NCBI RefSeq assembly: GCF_963422355.1
Contig: NC_085105.1
Location: 2,471,552 to 2,535,551, forward strand
Source: Corticium candelabrum
Taxonomy: Eukaryota; Porifera; Homoscleromorpha; Homosclerophorida; Plakinidae
Reading direction: 5' to 3'
DNA: 64,000 nucleotides
The notes below the pieces were generated by a model, which did no database searches, was not told the origin of the DNA, and saw only the letters and a program-made list of their open reading frames with translations. A program made the position numbers and the translations under genes. The number at the start of each line of letters is the position of its first letter. Within the stretch, counting starts at the first letter, position 1. This document shows positions 10,926 through 22,809 of this stretch, piece after piece.

Positions 10926-11946
10926 GGTGCATGCACTTTCACGCACTATAAATCGCACAAGATTGCTTTCGATGGACCGTTAGCGCATAGAAGCTTGACG
11001 TCACCGCACAACCAGAAAGCAGCTTAAATTGTTTCATGTTTGCTAAATTTCTATAAATTCCAACACATAGCTGCTTTCTAAATTTAGTTAACATTTAATC
11101 CTAGACTAGTATATTAAGTTCAGTACACTCACGTTGCTTCTCTCTAGTCTCCTCCTTTTCCTCCAAACACGTACATACTTAATTAATTCGTTACCAGAGA
11201 AGAGGAAATCTCTGACTGCTATGAAAGCAAAGTATTGCAATCATCGATACGTTACATGCACGTGGTCAAACCTATAGTGCAAAATCACCACTAAAATTTT
11301 AGTGTATAGTGACATATGGTTGTACACACTGTAGACCGCAAGGATACAGCTGCATGTATTCTTAGCAGTTTAGGGACTAAGATCCATGCAAACACTAAAC
11401 GATAAAACTTTAGGTGGTAAGGACTGTTGTTTCTAGTAATATAGCTGTGACGCAATACAGGGGAATTACGACGACGTCATGTCGATCGTGCTGACAAATG
11501 GGGAAAAGCAGTAATCAGTTGTGGAGATTCACGATAAAATTTTTGAACTTGCGATCTACGCATGCTAGAGCAAGTTCACGCTACAGATGGGTTGTGATCT
11601 CAAAGCTTGACTATGTGCTTGCATGACTGCGAATCACGTGAGAGGCGTGGCGCTTGATTTGCCAATCTTTATAGCTACACTTATTAATCAACTAAAATTG
11701 ACTTGTTTATTGCTTTAATATACATAAACCCTACGTATTGCCGTGTGTTAATTGAAACGCAACGTGTACGTACGCCAGATCTTACAAACTGATGGACCAA
11801 AGGGAAAGTCCCTATTACATAGGGCATTCCCTACCACCCACACTTCTGCCTAGTTGTAGTTTCTGGAAACCCTGTGCGTGTAACAGCATTTCCCTTAATT
11901 TTTCAGCTATTGCATAATATAAACCTGTCTACAAACGCACTGCCAG
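10923..11946. other. Intergenic region upstream of the TRAF-like exon
   Basis: I find no convincing exon, although the first exons of the TRAF-like gene should lie on this side. A stop at 11915-11917 closes the TRAF reading frame upstream of a plausible splice acceptor at 11945-11946 (TGCCAG). No strong repeat is seen. Confidence 0.35.
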
Positions 11947-12991
11947 ATCATTCTCCCTACCGTTTTCGTGCGAAAAATTCTACCATCAAACCGATCACAT
12001 GACATGCTGCGTGTCCAACCATGTTACACGCTGCAGTAATGAACTGGACGTCAGTCGGTCTGCCGTTGTCGAACTGAAGCGCAGAGTCGAAACAAGCAGG
12101 GAAGACCACGACGTCGCGACTCAGACCAATCGACGGCTCCAAATCGAACTGGCTAGCAAACTGCCTTTCATCGAGAACAAGATGGTCGAGTTGGAGGCTC
12201 AGCAGAGACTGATGCAACACAAGACGATACAGGCATGCTATCAGTCCGTCGACAACGTGCAGAAAGAATGCCGAGAAAAGGTCAAAGGCATGGAGCAACA
12301 CCTAAGACTCCTGACGAAAAAACTTACAGACTTTGAAGATATTGTGTGGAAGCAAAGCACGAGAATTCAACAGTTGGAGGGGATGCTGTCTCACTGTCAA
12401 ACTCTTCGATCGAGTCGCTTCATCGATCAGGTCGAGGCTCAAGAACGAGTGACGGCCACGCACAACGCCAGACTATCGGAGCAAGGACTGAGATTGGATC
12501 TGCTCGATTGCAAAAACACCAACGGCGTCCTGCTGTGGAAGATCACCGACGTGAAACGACGGAGGAGAGACGCCGTGATGGGCAAAACGTCGTCGATTTA
12601 CTCTCAGCCGTTCTATACGTCTACGAATGGATACAAATTGTGTGCTCGAATGTACCTTAATGGTGACGGAATGGGACGAGGCACGCATCTCTCACTTTTT
12701 GTTGTCGTAATGAGAGGAGAGTACGATGTCTTGCTTGAGTGGCCGTTCCAACATAAGATCACTTTGATTCTTATTGATCAAAACAGCAGGAGACAAATAT
12801 GCGACGCGTTTCGACCCGACCCGACGTCGTCGTCCTTTCAAAGACCGAGAAGTGACATGAACGTCGCCAGTGGGTGTCCTTTGTTTTGTCCACTGACGAC
12901 ACTCGACAGTGGAGGCTACATCAGAGAAGACGCCATGTTTGTCAAGATTGTCGTTGACTGTTCAAATGTGATTCGCCCAGAGGCAGGATAA
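11947..12991 (+). CDS. TRAF-family adaptor, terminal exon (zinc-finger end, coiled coil and MATH domain)
   Basis: TRAF proteins are trimeric cytoplasmic adaptors of TNF-receptor and Toll-like signalling. The exon probably begins after TGCCAG at 11945-11946. It reads a Cys/His-bearing start (FSCEKFYHQTDHM), then ~130 residues of heptad-rich coiled coil, then a MATH/TRAF-C domain from VLLWKITDV to the end. The domain has the hallmark GYKLCARMYLNGDG, GTHLSLFVVVMRGEYD, LLEWPF, DAFRPD and SSSFQRPRSDMN segments. The in-frame ATG at 11999 would give 330 residues, but real translation likely starts in upstream exons carrying RING and zinc fingers, which I cannot find here. Stop at 12989-12991. The MATH domain looks full length and undamaged. 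It may be a true terminal exon or a retroposed fragment. Confidence 0.85.
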
Positions 12992-14636
12992 GAGTTTTCT
13001 AGACTAAGACAGTCACCTTATTGGTGTCTAATTTCAAGCTTAATTAACTTAATTAATAGAAAATTTAATAAAGTCTGCTTTCATTAAATAAAACAAAATT
13101 GAAGCTAACATGGTCTAAACAAGAGTATGAAATGTGATGTATTATTGCTTTCATCCAAATATCGGCGTAGGGGGATCTATGCACGGGTACTTACTTGTAT
13201 ACTACACTATAGCTAACTGGCCCGTTCTCCGCATGACGTTCAGTGCTTTCCTGGTTATCATTGATATCCACTAGGCGTGCTGTATCGAGTTTGCGGTCAT
13301 CGTAATGCTTTTTCAATCTATATCGAATTGGCTAGTCATTGATGGCTGTGTGAAGGACACAGAAACATGTACCCTGCTGGGCTCACCTGCCGGGTTGGTG
13401 GACACCCAGATGGGGGCAAAGACCTCGCTTGCCCATTCAGGAAGGGCATAACGACACATAATAATAATAATAATAATAATTTCCTCTTTTACAATAGGAA
13501 TATTTGATGCAATAGAAATTATTGCAAAATAATTTAGAAATGAAACACCATTTATTTCATTGATGCAATAAAATATTATTATTATGCAAAATGTTCTATT
13601 GCATAAATAATAATAATAATTTCTATTGCATAACATTTCTATTGCATCACCACAGTAATGCAGTTCCCACCGGAGGCACAGCTAAGTACAGTAACAACAC
13701 AAGACAAACTACCTCTCTTCAACCCTTGCTACGACATTCCTAATTGTAACTTTTTGTCAACCACCAGAAATAGAAGTCCTTTTTACTAAACCATTTATTG
13801 AATAAATACCCTTTGTAAGAACTTTAATTTCAAATTTTTCATTCTTTTCACTGATTCTTGAAATGTACCTCCAAAGCGATCACAAATTCATTCATTTCTC
13901 CTCATACCCAATCCTCTTCTCACACATTTTCTCAGAGCCATACTGATCACCTCTTCTCTGCAAATTCCAAAAATGACACCCATACGTACGACGTAATGGG
14001 GAACAACTGTCGATCAACCATTAAGTTATGTACTTGTGTTTTCAGACGAATTAACTATAATGAGTAGTTGTTAGAGCGTTGATTGAACTACTACGAGCAG
14101 TTGTAGCGTGCACGCATAGTAAGTTGTCAAACCAAAAAGAAAAACAAATCTAGAAATCGTGTTTCGTGTGACTTTGCTGTCTATATATAGAAGTAAATTC
14201 TAGCAATTTGTTAGATTTCAGTAATTTTCAATTGTTTTTACTTGCGTGTTAGTGTTATCGCTCATATATTGCGAACCGGATACACTTGGTGACAACGTGT
14301 GACCTGCACTTGTCAGTGTCATCATACGTATTGCCGTAATGTCATTGGTCCAGCGTCTTAGTTTCGAGTTACTCTTTGGAACTCAAGTGCTAGCTGAGTG
14401 AATCCCACAACTGTGAACAACAGCATGCGACAAACTTGGGGCACAGTAAATCCTACCGAACACACGGATACTGCAACGCTTCTCAGTACACAGTACAGAC
14501 GAGACGCGAGACATGTTTGTCGAAAACAAAAGGCAACAAGAAGACCTACCTAAATTAAAAGATGTAATTGTAAATTAAATTAAATTGTAAATGTAATTAA
14601 ATCTACTTTAAATTGTACAGATGCGTCTATTTTCAG
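12992..14636. other. TRAF 3' region, ATA/ATT repeats and start of the tandem-array intergenic repeat
   Basis: This stretch holds the TRAF 3' end, trinucleotide repeats (ATA/ATT at 13458-13482 and 13605-13622) and ATTGCATAA-type repeats at 13500-13645. From about 14040 on the sequence matches the intergenic unit of the secreted-protein array (TAGTTGTTAGAGCGTTG at ~14066, then GCGTGCACGCATAGTAAG at ~14105). So array-derived DNA begins before copy 0. The promoter module and exons 1-3 expected before copy 0 are absent: sequence similarity stops near 14548 and resumes in intron 3. Confidence 0.5.
13067..13092 (+). terminator. Tandem polyadenylation signals of the TRAF-like gene
   Basis: Two AATAAA hexamers lie at 13067-13072 and 13087-13092, 75-100 bases after the stop codon at 12991, in an AT-rich context. 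This is a typical 3' end for an animal gene. Confidence 0.6.
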
Positions 14637-15315
14637 ACATCTGACATGGTAAACTCATTTGGTTTTTACGTTTACAATAAATAAAGAAAAAATATTGAAT
14701 CCTAACTTGAATGATCCATATTTCAAAAACAGTGCTAACGATTCAAATGTGTGGACCAAATGGACGGGCTACATTCTTCCTCTCAACATGTCTGATTCAA
14801 ACAGTGACAGCCAACCGGATTCTCAGTTTGACGAGACAAACGGAGTAGATTGCAGGCCCGTAGGAAGCAAATAAAAAGTGGTACGGCCTAACGCACGCTA
14901 AAGGGCGTGGCTTTTAATTTAGTGCGCGTTAAAGCAAGAGACCAATGCTCCAATTAATAATGATTATTTAGTAAACTTTCCAAATAGTGATTCCCTGTGC
15001 TCAGACCCTGCTACGAACCTATTCCCAATCTCTGCTAAATCTAAATCATCAGTAAGGTCCTTGTGAACGTGCAGTACCATACAATTATTAAGCCTGATTT
15101 GGCTCATTGTGCTTCGAAGGTGAAACTGAATGGCAGTAGGCTGGTGAGGTGACTCACTTAAAGAAGGCGTTGATCTTGTATCGTTTTTCTTTCCAATAAC
15201 AGGACATTGGCGGAGAAAGAAAGAAGCCGGATGAGGAGCTTTCGCCATTGTCAATAACGCGCGTTATCTGAGGCCAAGAAGAGGGTAGCCTCGTACCCAG
15301 GCCCTCTGTATGTCT

Positions 15316-15407
<92 letters not shown>

Positions 15408-16650
15408 ACGTGTGTGTGAATGTCTGTCAGTCTGGTTTCAAATTGAATGCCTCCTTATATGTGTTTGTTTTTCCTCTTCTCTCTCTTTCGCTCGCGCAGA
15501 GAAGGGTCTGGCTAGGCGAGGCTACAAAAAGTGGTGCGGCCATGCTCCTACGGCCCTGGATTGGAAGTGGCCACGTTATGCTAAATATGTTGCCTTACGA
15601 TTTGGATCGTGTTGTAGTGACAGTCAAAATCAAAAAAGGTCATCGCTCGTAGGCACACTAAGTCTAGTACTACTCCAGACTCTATGAAGCCTGCAAAACG
15701 TGAATCTGCTTCTACTAGGGATTCCTCTGGCCCACTTCTTGCTACAAATAAAAGTAACACTGTACCTGGAACTGCAGCTCCTGCTGCAGCTCCTAGTTCA
15801 GCTTCTACTTCGCCTGTTACACCAGTTGTAGACAAGAGGTGGTACTTGAATCTCAGCTTTCGCAAATTCGACACTCCACGGCGTTCTGAATACGTTGTTG
15901 TCTGGACCTTTAACATATCTAACTCCTGTGAATGGTAAAAGAAACCAAACGACACTAAAGGTAATTAATTATATGCCGCAAGCTTTTATGCTAGTTATTT
16001 ACATGATTATGTACTTGAAAATAGATTTATAGAACATAATAATATATACGTTTGTTTGTTTAATAGTGTGTATGATGTTTGTTTATCTTTTTGTTTGTTT
16101 GTCCATCTGTTTGTTTGTATTTACTTTGTCTTTTTGTCTGTTTGTCTGCTTGTTTATTTGTGCAATTGGCGGCTAAACAAAACCTAATACATTCCATGTA
16201 TTTGCTATGTGACTACTAAATATTGGTGCAAATTCAATTTTTCTTGAATACCCTACATTTATACTGGAGGTTGTTGCTAAAGCGTGTTTGTTTACTGTGT
16301 TGATGCACATAATACACATGCTCCTATAGCCAAGATGGTGGAGGGGAAAGAGAGAAAATGTTATTATCCGTGGGGCATTACACATCGTTTTGAGATTGAT
16401 TCAAACAAATCATATGAGTTCAGTGTTTGGATCAAAAGCACACAACCCCATCTTCACAATTTCTTTGGTTTTCTAGCGTAAGACAAAGGCGAAAATCATC
16501 TGACCTTCCCATTACTTCCAAGTGAAATTAAGCAGTATTACTCCAACGTCACAACCAAACCGTATTTGAACAATGATGCAAAAGAGTGGACATGGTGGAA
16601 TGGATTTGTACTTTCAGAACGAGCTGATGACATTCTTCCCACTTCATTTA
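14637..16650 (+). pseudogene. Copy 0 of the secreted two-domain family, exons 4-5 only, broken
   Basis: The remains start at a splice acceptor (TTTTCAG, 14631-14636) and match exon 4 of the intact copies. An early stop and frameshift appear within 15 codons (ACAATAAATAAAG). A 706-bp transposon splits the frame at 14853, and the match resumes at 15559 with the DWKWPR…LRFGSC motif. A short Ala/Pro/Ser linker follows, then a stop (…NSCEW*). Exon 5 is recognisable from ~16312 (CYYPWGITHRFEIDSN), but the AG of its acceptor is deleted, a stop follows GFLA, and similarity ends near 16650 where other mobile DNA begins. Exons 1-3 and the promoter are missing. It is clearly a pseudogene. Confidence 0.9.
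14853..15558 (-). mobile_element. Non-autonomous hAT-like element (706 bp) in copy 0
   Basis: The element begins CAGGCCCGTAGGA and ends TCCTACGGCCCTG, inverted ends with one mismatch. The host sequence GATTG is duplicated on both sides (14848-14852 and 15559-15563). Removing the insert and one GATTG restores the exon 4 reading GTAGATTGGAAGTGG. A minus-strand open stretch (14964-15254) ends in a sequence resembling the hAT C-terminal dimerisation region (LNNCMVLHVHKDLTDDLDL), so it is probably a deleted hAT copy. A TG microsatellite (15319-15402) lies inside. A 5-bp duplication is short for hAT elements (usually 8), so the class is not certain. Confidence 0.75.
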
Positions 16651-16689
16651 TTAGCTAGATCAGCTGTTGTAGGTATCTCTTCCTTGTAG

Positions 16690-17110
16690 ATCATTCGACG
16701 AGTTGTTAGAATATGGCCTAGCAACTGCCAGATTATCAGTGGCCGGCCTCGTCATCCAGTCTCAGGGTCTTGTGGAGCAGGCACACGGGACAGTTCATCA
16801 CATGCTCGCAGTTAGAAGAGCAGAACAGGATAGTCAATTTATCTTCCATCAATCCAATGTATAACTGTCTTCATGTTGAAAGTTGTACGTATAATAAAGA
16901 CACTAATTTCTTGTATTTTTTACACAGATGCTATGAATACCCAAAGGCATAGTGCCATTAAGACGTCACCATATGAAGTTGTGTTTGGCCAACCAGCATG
17001 TGCTGGATTTTTCCAGGCTGCAGTGTGACGGAACTTGATGAAGATGATGTGCTGAAAGTTTTGCAAGATGGTAGCAGTATTCCTGATGGTATGTAGTATT
17101 GTATGAATGT
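16690..17110 (+). pseudogene. Integrase core fragment
   Basis: Read through one frameshift, 16700-16850 gives a WPSNCQIISGRPRHP … SQGLVEQAHGTVHHML sequence, which matches the conserved end of the DDE integrase catalytic core, where the glutamate of the triad sits in a QGLVE-type motif. At 16925-17030 the reading MNTQRHSAIKTSPYEVVFGQ is the classic motif after the core (S..T.PYE..FG). A possible splice donor GTATGTAG follows at ~17088. Too broken to be functional. Confidence 0.65.
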
Positions 17111-17561
17111 ACAATATAGATGTGTGCATGGAGAATTATATGGATGAATGAATGGATGGATGGATGGATGGATATCATATTTGAATGTACATAGTGTTGT
17201 GTCGTTACCGACTATATATTGGTTCTATTGCAGCTTGCTTACAGTGTTTACGCAATACTACACAAGACTGGCTAACCATATGCCACAGTCTACTATATAG
17301 TGTCATATTCTATGCAAATGAGTACTAGGGGTAGTCCCATAGTCCCTTACTCTACTTCACATAGAATTAATACAACATAAACAAGAATATGGTGGCTAAA
17401 ATACACTACTGTCTAAGGCTACACACAAGTATGGATGGATGGATGGATTATTTATTTTAATAGATGAAGATACATACTTCTGGTAGACAGTTAAGGGATA
17501 GATACATCGTACATACAACTACAAATCCAAATATACAGATTTTTCTAAATATTCTAAATGG

Positions 17562-17762
17562 ATGGATTTTCCATTAATGTTATACTTTAAACTAGTTGAT
17601 GTTGATGGTGCTCCTATTGAGAACAAACCTGACATTGATGAGTTTGAGTTTGGTGTCAGTGGAGATATGTTTGACAATGTCAGTACTGTCTTAGAAAGTA
17701 CTGAAGGTGTGAGACAGTTGCATACATACATGTATAATTGTGATGGTAACGTCATATTTTGA
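17562..17762 (+). pseudogene. Probable transposon exon, acidic linker region
   Basis: An open stretch of 66 residues rich in Asp/Glu/Val (ENKPDIDEFEFG…). It sits between the integrase fragment and the inserted LINE, on the same strand as the other transposon exons. No family was recognised. Position and composition suggest the variable region between integrase core and C-terminal domain. Confidence is low. Confidence 0.3.
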
Positions 17763-17788
17763 TGTAGTTGGTGTTAGTGATACTGCTG

Positions 17789-20349
17789 CTAGGAACAAGA
17801 GTACTTGAAATTTACTTCCTGTGGAGCAGCCCAGATCTGATTCCTCCACTCATTCCTATCTTCTGCTAGTATCCTCCAAACCCCATCAAGATTGTAATTC
17901 CTCAAATCCGCCAGTACTAAATCGTTCCATCTCATTCTCTGGCCTCCGACTGAGCGTCTACCTTGGGGTGATGCACACACCAAAAGCTTCCTTGGTAGAC
18001 GAAACTCATCCATGCGCAAGATGTGACCCAATAACCGAAGACGTCTCTGTGTCAGCATGGTGGAGATTCTTTGTACAATTGGCTATCTTTCTGATGGAGG
18101 TGTCTCTCTTCTCGTCCCATAGGGACACTCCAGGGATGGAGCGGAGGCTTTTCATCACAAAACTCTGTAACCGGTGTATCTGTGGCTCCAGAAGTACTGC
18201 TGTTTCCAAACCATATAAGAGGGTGGAAAGAACTACAGAGACAAAGATGTTCAGCTTGATGGTAGACTTGATCTTCCTCTGGTGCCAAAGGATGCGGTTA
18301 AGTGACCCATATGACTGAGATGCTCTGGAGATCCGTGTTTATATCTCAACGTCAAAGGTGCAATTGTTAGAAAGATAACTTCCAAGGTACTGAAAGGATG
18401 GTACCACCTCAATGGGATCACAATCAGGATGCAGAGAAATGGGAGATGGAGGATGGGTATCAGCTCCAGGTAGGACAGCTAGAGGCTTGGTCTTCTTATA
18501 GTTGACGGTAAGTCTCATGTATGGCAAGACGAATCCAGAGATTTCAGCAAGGTAGACAGACTTTCATAAGAATCAGATATCAATGCCATATCATCAGCAT
18601 ATTCAATGTCTGATCAGCATATTTAATGTCTGAACTGACACCTCTGATGTAAGCTTCTTCCTGTTTCCTACCAGGTCAGCATCCAGAAGATATGACAAGC
18701 GCACACCTACGTCTGGTTGGTGATCAGTAATGACAAGTCGAATCACAGAGTCAAAGTAGAGGTTGAATAAGATTGGAGCAAGCACACAACCCTGTTTGAC
18801 ACCACTAGATACAGAGAAATGATCTGAGATTTTACCATAGGTCCTTATTGCGGCAGAAGTGTTACTGTGCAATGCTTCAATAATTTTGAGCAACCTAGAT
18901 GGCAAGTGGTAACAATACTGAAGAACAGACCAGAGAGCTGCTCTATTGATTGAATTGTAGGCCTTGCGGAGGTCTACAAAACAGATGTATAAAGGACGAT
19001 GGTACTCCCTGGCTTTTTCCATTAACACCTTGAAAGAAAAGAGGTGGTCGGTGCACCCTCTGCCCTTGCGGAAACCACACTGATTCTCACGCAAGAGGGC
19101 CTCCGCTCTGGGTTTGATCCTGTTCAATATAACACGAGTAGAAACCTTGCTGGGGATGCTCAAGAGGGCAATGCCTCTATAGTTCTCGCACTCGGAACGA
19201 CTTCCCTTCTTGTGAAGAGTGACAATGAGGTGGTTCAACCATTCTGAGGGAATACTCTCGCTGCTCCAGATGAAGTTAAACAGTGAAGTGAGCCAGCAGA
19301 TGGTTTCGCCTCCTCCCAACTTCAGCAACTCAGCAGATATGCCGTCATCTCCTGGAGCCTTACCATCTCTGAGCTGTGTGATAGCTACCTGAATCTCATC
19401 TTCAGATATGGGCTGGGGCAAGTTTCCATCATCTGGGAATAGTTCTCTGTAAGATGGTGTGGCAGCAATGATGTCTGGTAGTGCATCAGTATCCAACTGG
19501 CAGCTCGATGAGCAACAATTAGACACTTCTGCAAAGTGTTGTGCCCAACGTTGAAGCTTGTCAATGTCACTTAAGAGAATGGATCTATTCTTTGCTAGGA
19601 TGTTGAATGATGAAGGCTTGTATGCCTGTTTCTTAAGTAGCTTGAGCTCTTTGACTACGCTCCCACCACAACCTAGTTGCTGTAACATGTTTGCTTTCTT
19701 TTCAGCTTCTACTGCTCTAGCACTCCACCAGGCATTCCTTGCTTTGTCAGCAGCCACCTTGGCTAAACTTCTCAGTCTGCGATACTCTGCCAAGGTATTT
19801 GGATGTTGCTGGTCATCAATACTAGATATGTTGCGTAGGTGTAGCCACGCTTCTTTCTTCTTCCTGGAGAGGTTTCTCACTTCTTCTGTGATCCAATCAG
19901 CCTCCTTCTTCTTTGGCAAGGGTGGTAGGTTGCCGATGGCTTCCTGAATGGCTGACTTGAAGGAGGCCCACTCATCCTCAATACTAGGTAAACATGGACT
20001 AGGGGTAGCATGGTGGCTGACATAAGCATCTGCGAGAGATGCACGAAAGGCTAATATTTTGTCCGATGGTAAAACTTGGTCTGTCGAGGAAGAGGAGGAT
20101 GATGATACTGACGACGCTTCGTTTTAATCTTAAATCGAAAGGTGGAGACGACGAGCTCGTGGTCTGATTGATGGTAAACTCCCCGGTAAACACGCGTGTC
20201 CATACCAGAAGAACAATGTTTGACACTAACTAGTATATAGTCTATGACATGATCAGGATTGGAACGGTCACCATTGCGATGCCAAGTATACTGATGTTGT
20301 GACTTGTGCCGAAACCAGGTGTTAGTAATAAGAAGTTTGTTGGTGACAC
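17789..20349 (-). pseudogene. RTE-like non-LTR retrotransposon (endonuclease end plus reverse transcriptase), 5'-truncated
   Basis: On the minus strand, 20349-20115 encodes the end of an APE-type endonuclease (VDFCVTNKLLITNTWF … DHVIDYILV … QSDHELV). The frame 19919-18603 gives 438 residues of connector and reverse transcriptase: IVTLHKKGSRSECENYRGIALLS, CGFRKGRGCTDHLF, motif A YICFVDLRKAYNSI and motif B GVKQGCVLAPILFNLYFD. A small local duplication near 18595-18630 breaks the frame at the YADD motif. The C-terminal part continues in other frames (18527-18339 and 18058-17789, with RRLRLLGHILRMDE and GGQRMRWNDLV). The copy is dead. It is oriented opposite to the decayed transposon that hosts it. 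The RTE clade assignment is from motif style only. Confidence 0.85.
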
Positions 20350-20355
20350 AAAAAT

Positions 20356-20493
20356 CTACCCAATTGACCCACGTTGTGCCATTAGCAGGGCCTTAACCCA
20401 GTATCCGGGGATTTTGTCGTGCAACCTCCTCATTGGTAATCCCCGGATACTGGGTTCAGGCCCTGCTAATGGCACGACGTGGGTCAATTGGGT
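20356..20493. repeat. Near-perfect hairpin, about 55-bp arms and a 25-bp loop
   Basis: The arm starting CCAATTGACCCACGT at 20356 pairs with the arm ending ACGTGGGTCAATTGG at 20493. The inner sequence AACCCAGTATCCGGGGATT pairs with AATCCCCGGATACTGGGTT. Only a few mismatches are seen. It lies exactly at the 5' truncation point of the RTE-like LINE. It could be a MITE, or a palindrome made during LINE integration. Confidence 0.8.
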
Positions 20494-20695
20494 TGGCGTC
20501 CTAATCTGTTCCGTGTTCGTTTTGTGATGAACAGAAAACAGCAGCATTCAAAACCAAGCTCACTACAAAGTCTAAGTCGTATGCCTTTCTTCACGCAAAA
20601 GGCAAGACTAGACTGTCTTGTTGGAATGTTCAATCTGCGGGTTCTCTTAGTTCTCAAAGCTTCAAGCTTTGTCAAATCGTTAGAACAATGCTTGA

Positions 20696-20697
<2 letters not shown>

Positions 20698-20761
<64 letters not shown>
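20698..20761. repeat. CA microsatellite
   Basis: Uninterrupted (CA)n dinucleotide run of about 64 bases. It separates the hairpin region from the next transposon exon. No coding content. Confidence 0.95.
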
Positions 20762-20765
<4 letters not shown>

Positions 20766-21099
20766 ATCTTGATATCATGATACATTTGCAGTTGATTTCT
20801 ATGACTCTCCTACTGAGAGAACGAGTGAGTTTGGTCCTACTAAAGATAGCTTTGAAGATGTCGAGACAGCGGAGAGTAGCAAAGGTGAGAAGATACCCAA
20901 AACAGTCTAAGAACATGATTACTTGAGTGTACTGCATCGTTATCTAAACAAAAACCAGTAAGTGTGTGTGCTGTCTGATGAAAGTGTCATTGATATCATT
21001 ACTGCTAAATGTGATTCTGAACATGTCACTAGTGATGATGACAACAGGGGCATGGAATACTACACACGTTGTTGTGCATGCTTTACATCTTATTTGCTA

Positions 21100-21357
21100 C
21101 TTCAGATGGCTGGTTAGGGACACGTGAACAGCATGTTCAGAAGAGGAAACGAGCACTAGTGCACTACAAACAAGCAGCGCAAAATCAAAAAAAGAAGCAG
21201 ACAAGAAACAAGCGTGTGTGGCTACAAGCTCATGTTGTAGGAGAGTATGTCACGGTCAAGATTCCATCTCAAGACCGAACATCTTCTGACCTTCCCAGGC
21301 TGCCAGCCGTAATAGTTCAAGGTAAGAGATCTAAACGATTCTCGTACCGTTTGAGGT
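21100..21357 (+). pseudogene. Integrase C-terminal (DNA-binding, chromo/SH3-like) region of the decayed transposon
   Basis: Open from 21069. The part from EQHVQKRKRALVHYKQ through VVGEYVTVKIPSQDR … LPAVIVQ resembles the post-core region of KRBA2/Ginger-like integrases, where a basic helix precedes a GDxVxVxVPxxDR-type strand. It ends in a plausible splice donor (TTGAGGTAAGTG, 21350-21361). The next exon seems to run from about 21412 (NRMYDENTLEKY …) until an insertion near 21545. Confidence 0.5.
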
Positions 21358-22363
21358 AAGTGTATCAATTCAAACTTGTTTTTCAACAAGTGAGGGCATA
21401 ATTCTCAAAACAGGTCAATGCATGAAGTTCTGAACAGGATGTATGATGAAAACACCTTGGAGAAGTATTCTGGGAAAATTGGAGGTCTTGATGACAATAA
21501 CTGGCAAAGTGATAGCCGGATTTCATCAAGAACCCTTTATGGGTAATTACGTTGCAATCGGGAGTATCGCGAGCATGCGCAGTCCGCGAGTTTGACGTCA
21601 CGTAGCACCGAAACGACGCCATCTTCGGCGACCGCGTGTGCACCGCTAGATAGTCTTTGATATATACTAGCAGCGCGCAATATACGGGACAATTTTTACT
21701 CCAAAAGATTTTTCAGTACGCATGGCTGAAGTTCGCCATGCCACGTGACAACAGTATATACATAATTATTCACAACGTCATAGAGATCGCTATGTCCAAA
21801 ATATACTTATGACGTCGTTTCGAATCCGATCCGAAGTCATTTGGTGGCGTATTCGCGCACATTCCAATCCGTATGTGAGTCACGCCCGCGGCAACCGTTT
21901 GTGCTGTGGAGTCATTATTGTTGGTGCGTTGAGAGAATACAAAGTCGCAAGGCGAAGTACATCAATGTGTCGAATTGTGTTGATGAAGTGATAGCCAAAT
22001 TTCTCGTTCTTCTAGTGGCGTTTTCGGCACCTACGGAAGCCGATCTGGGAGGCGTTACCCTGCACAGGATGTAAGACAATGCACTGATTACACACGCCAA
22101 AACGTACTTGAACGGCATCGGCCCAAAGCCAAAGTTAGCGAAAGCATTGCTCAGGTTAGTGTAGACACGTTCGCAGTTTTGACAAACTTGTTGCTCTCGG
22201 CGAGCATGCCGATACGCTGCGCACGTCTTTAGCGTCGATATCGGCATGGAAAATTGTCACCGACTGCTTAGCGAACTTGTCTACTGGTGCTGAGTTGCTA
22301 ACTAAAGCTATTACAATCGATTTTGTGATTTATATTGGTAGTTAGAGTACAGAGGTAGTCGAC

Positions 22364-22809
22364 ATGTATGCAGATTATATAGTTTCCCGGATGACATGTT
22401 GGGCCATAAAGGGAGAGGCAGCAACACTGGCCAGACCAAGACGAGGACAGCGTGTAACATACCATTGCAAATGCAAAAAAAAGGATGTTTGTTGGCTAAG
22501 ATGTGCCCTTGTGTCCGAAGTGGTGTTTCTTGCCACAGCAAAGGCCATCATGGCAGGCACTGCAAGAATGGAACATCTCAGTCACCGTGTGCAACAAGTG
22601 TACAAACCAAACAAAAGCAAGGAAAAGCATGTATTTCTGCAACATCTGCATTCTTTAAAACTCCATCAAGTACTTGTACAACTTCTGTCTCCACTACAAC
22701 ACCTGGGTTCACTACTGCGTGTGTCTCCAATGATACATTCGTGCCTAGTCCTACTACAGCTGTCTGCACAACAACAACAATCCAATCTAATACATGTACA
22801 TTAGTTTAA
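22364..22809 (+). pseudogene. First CXC-type cysteine motif of the decayed transposon, frameshifted
   Basis: Starting in one frame (HCKCKKK) and continuing in another after the poly-A run near 22475, the sequence gives KGCLLAKMCPCVRSGVSC … CKN, a zinc-binding CXC pattern found in CXC/Tesmin proteins and in KRBA2-like transposon proteins. A Thr/Ser-rich tail follows to 22809 (stop). The frameshift shows it no longer encodes an intact protein. Confidence 0.5.

Noticed and set aside
15310-15687. Cys/Val-rich and His/Thr-rich open stretches over CA/TG microsatellites (also near 8.6, 10.8, 20.7, 25.4, 28.6, 34.9, 39.5 and 51.8 kb)
   Set aside because: Dinucleotide repeats lack stop codons in the frames concerned. 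No conserved protein sequence supports them.
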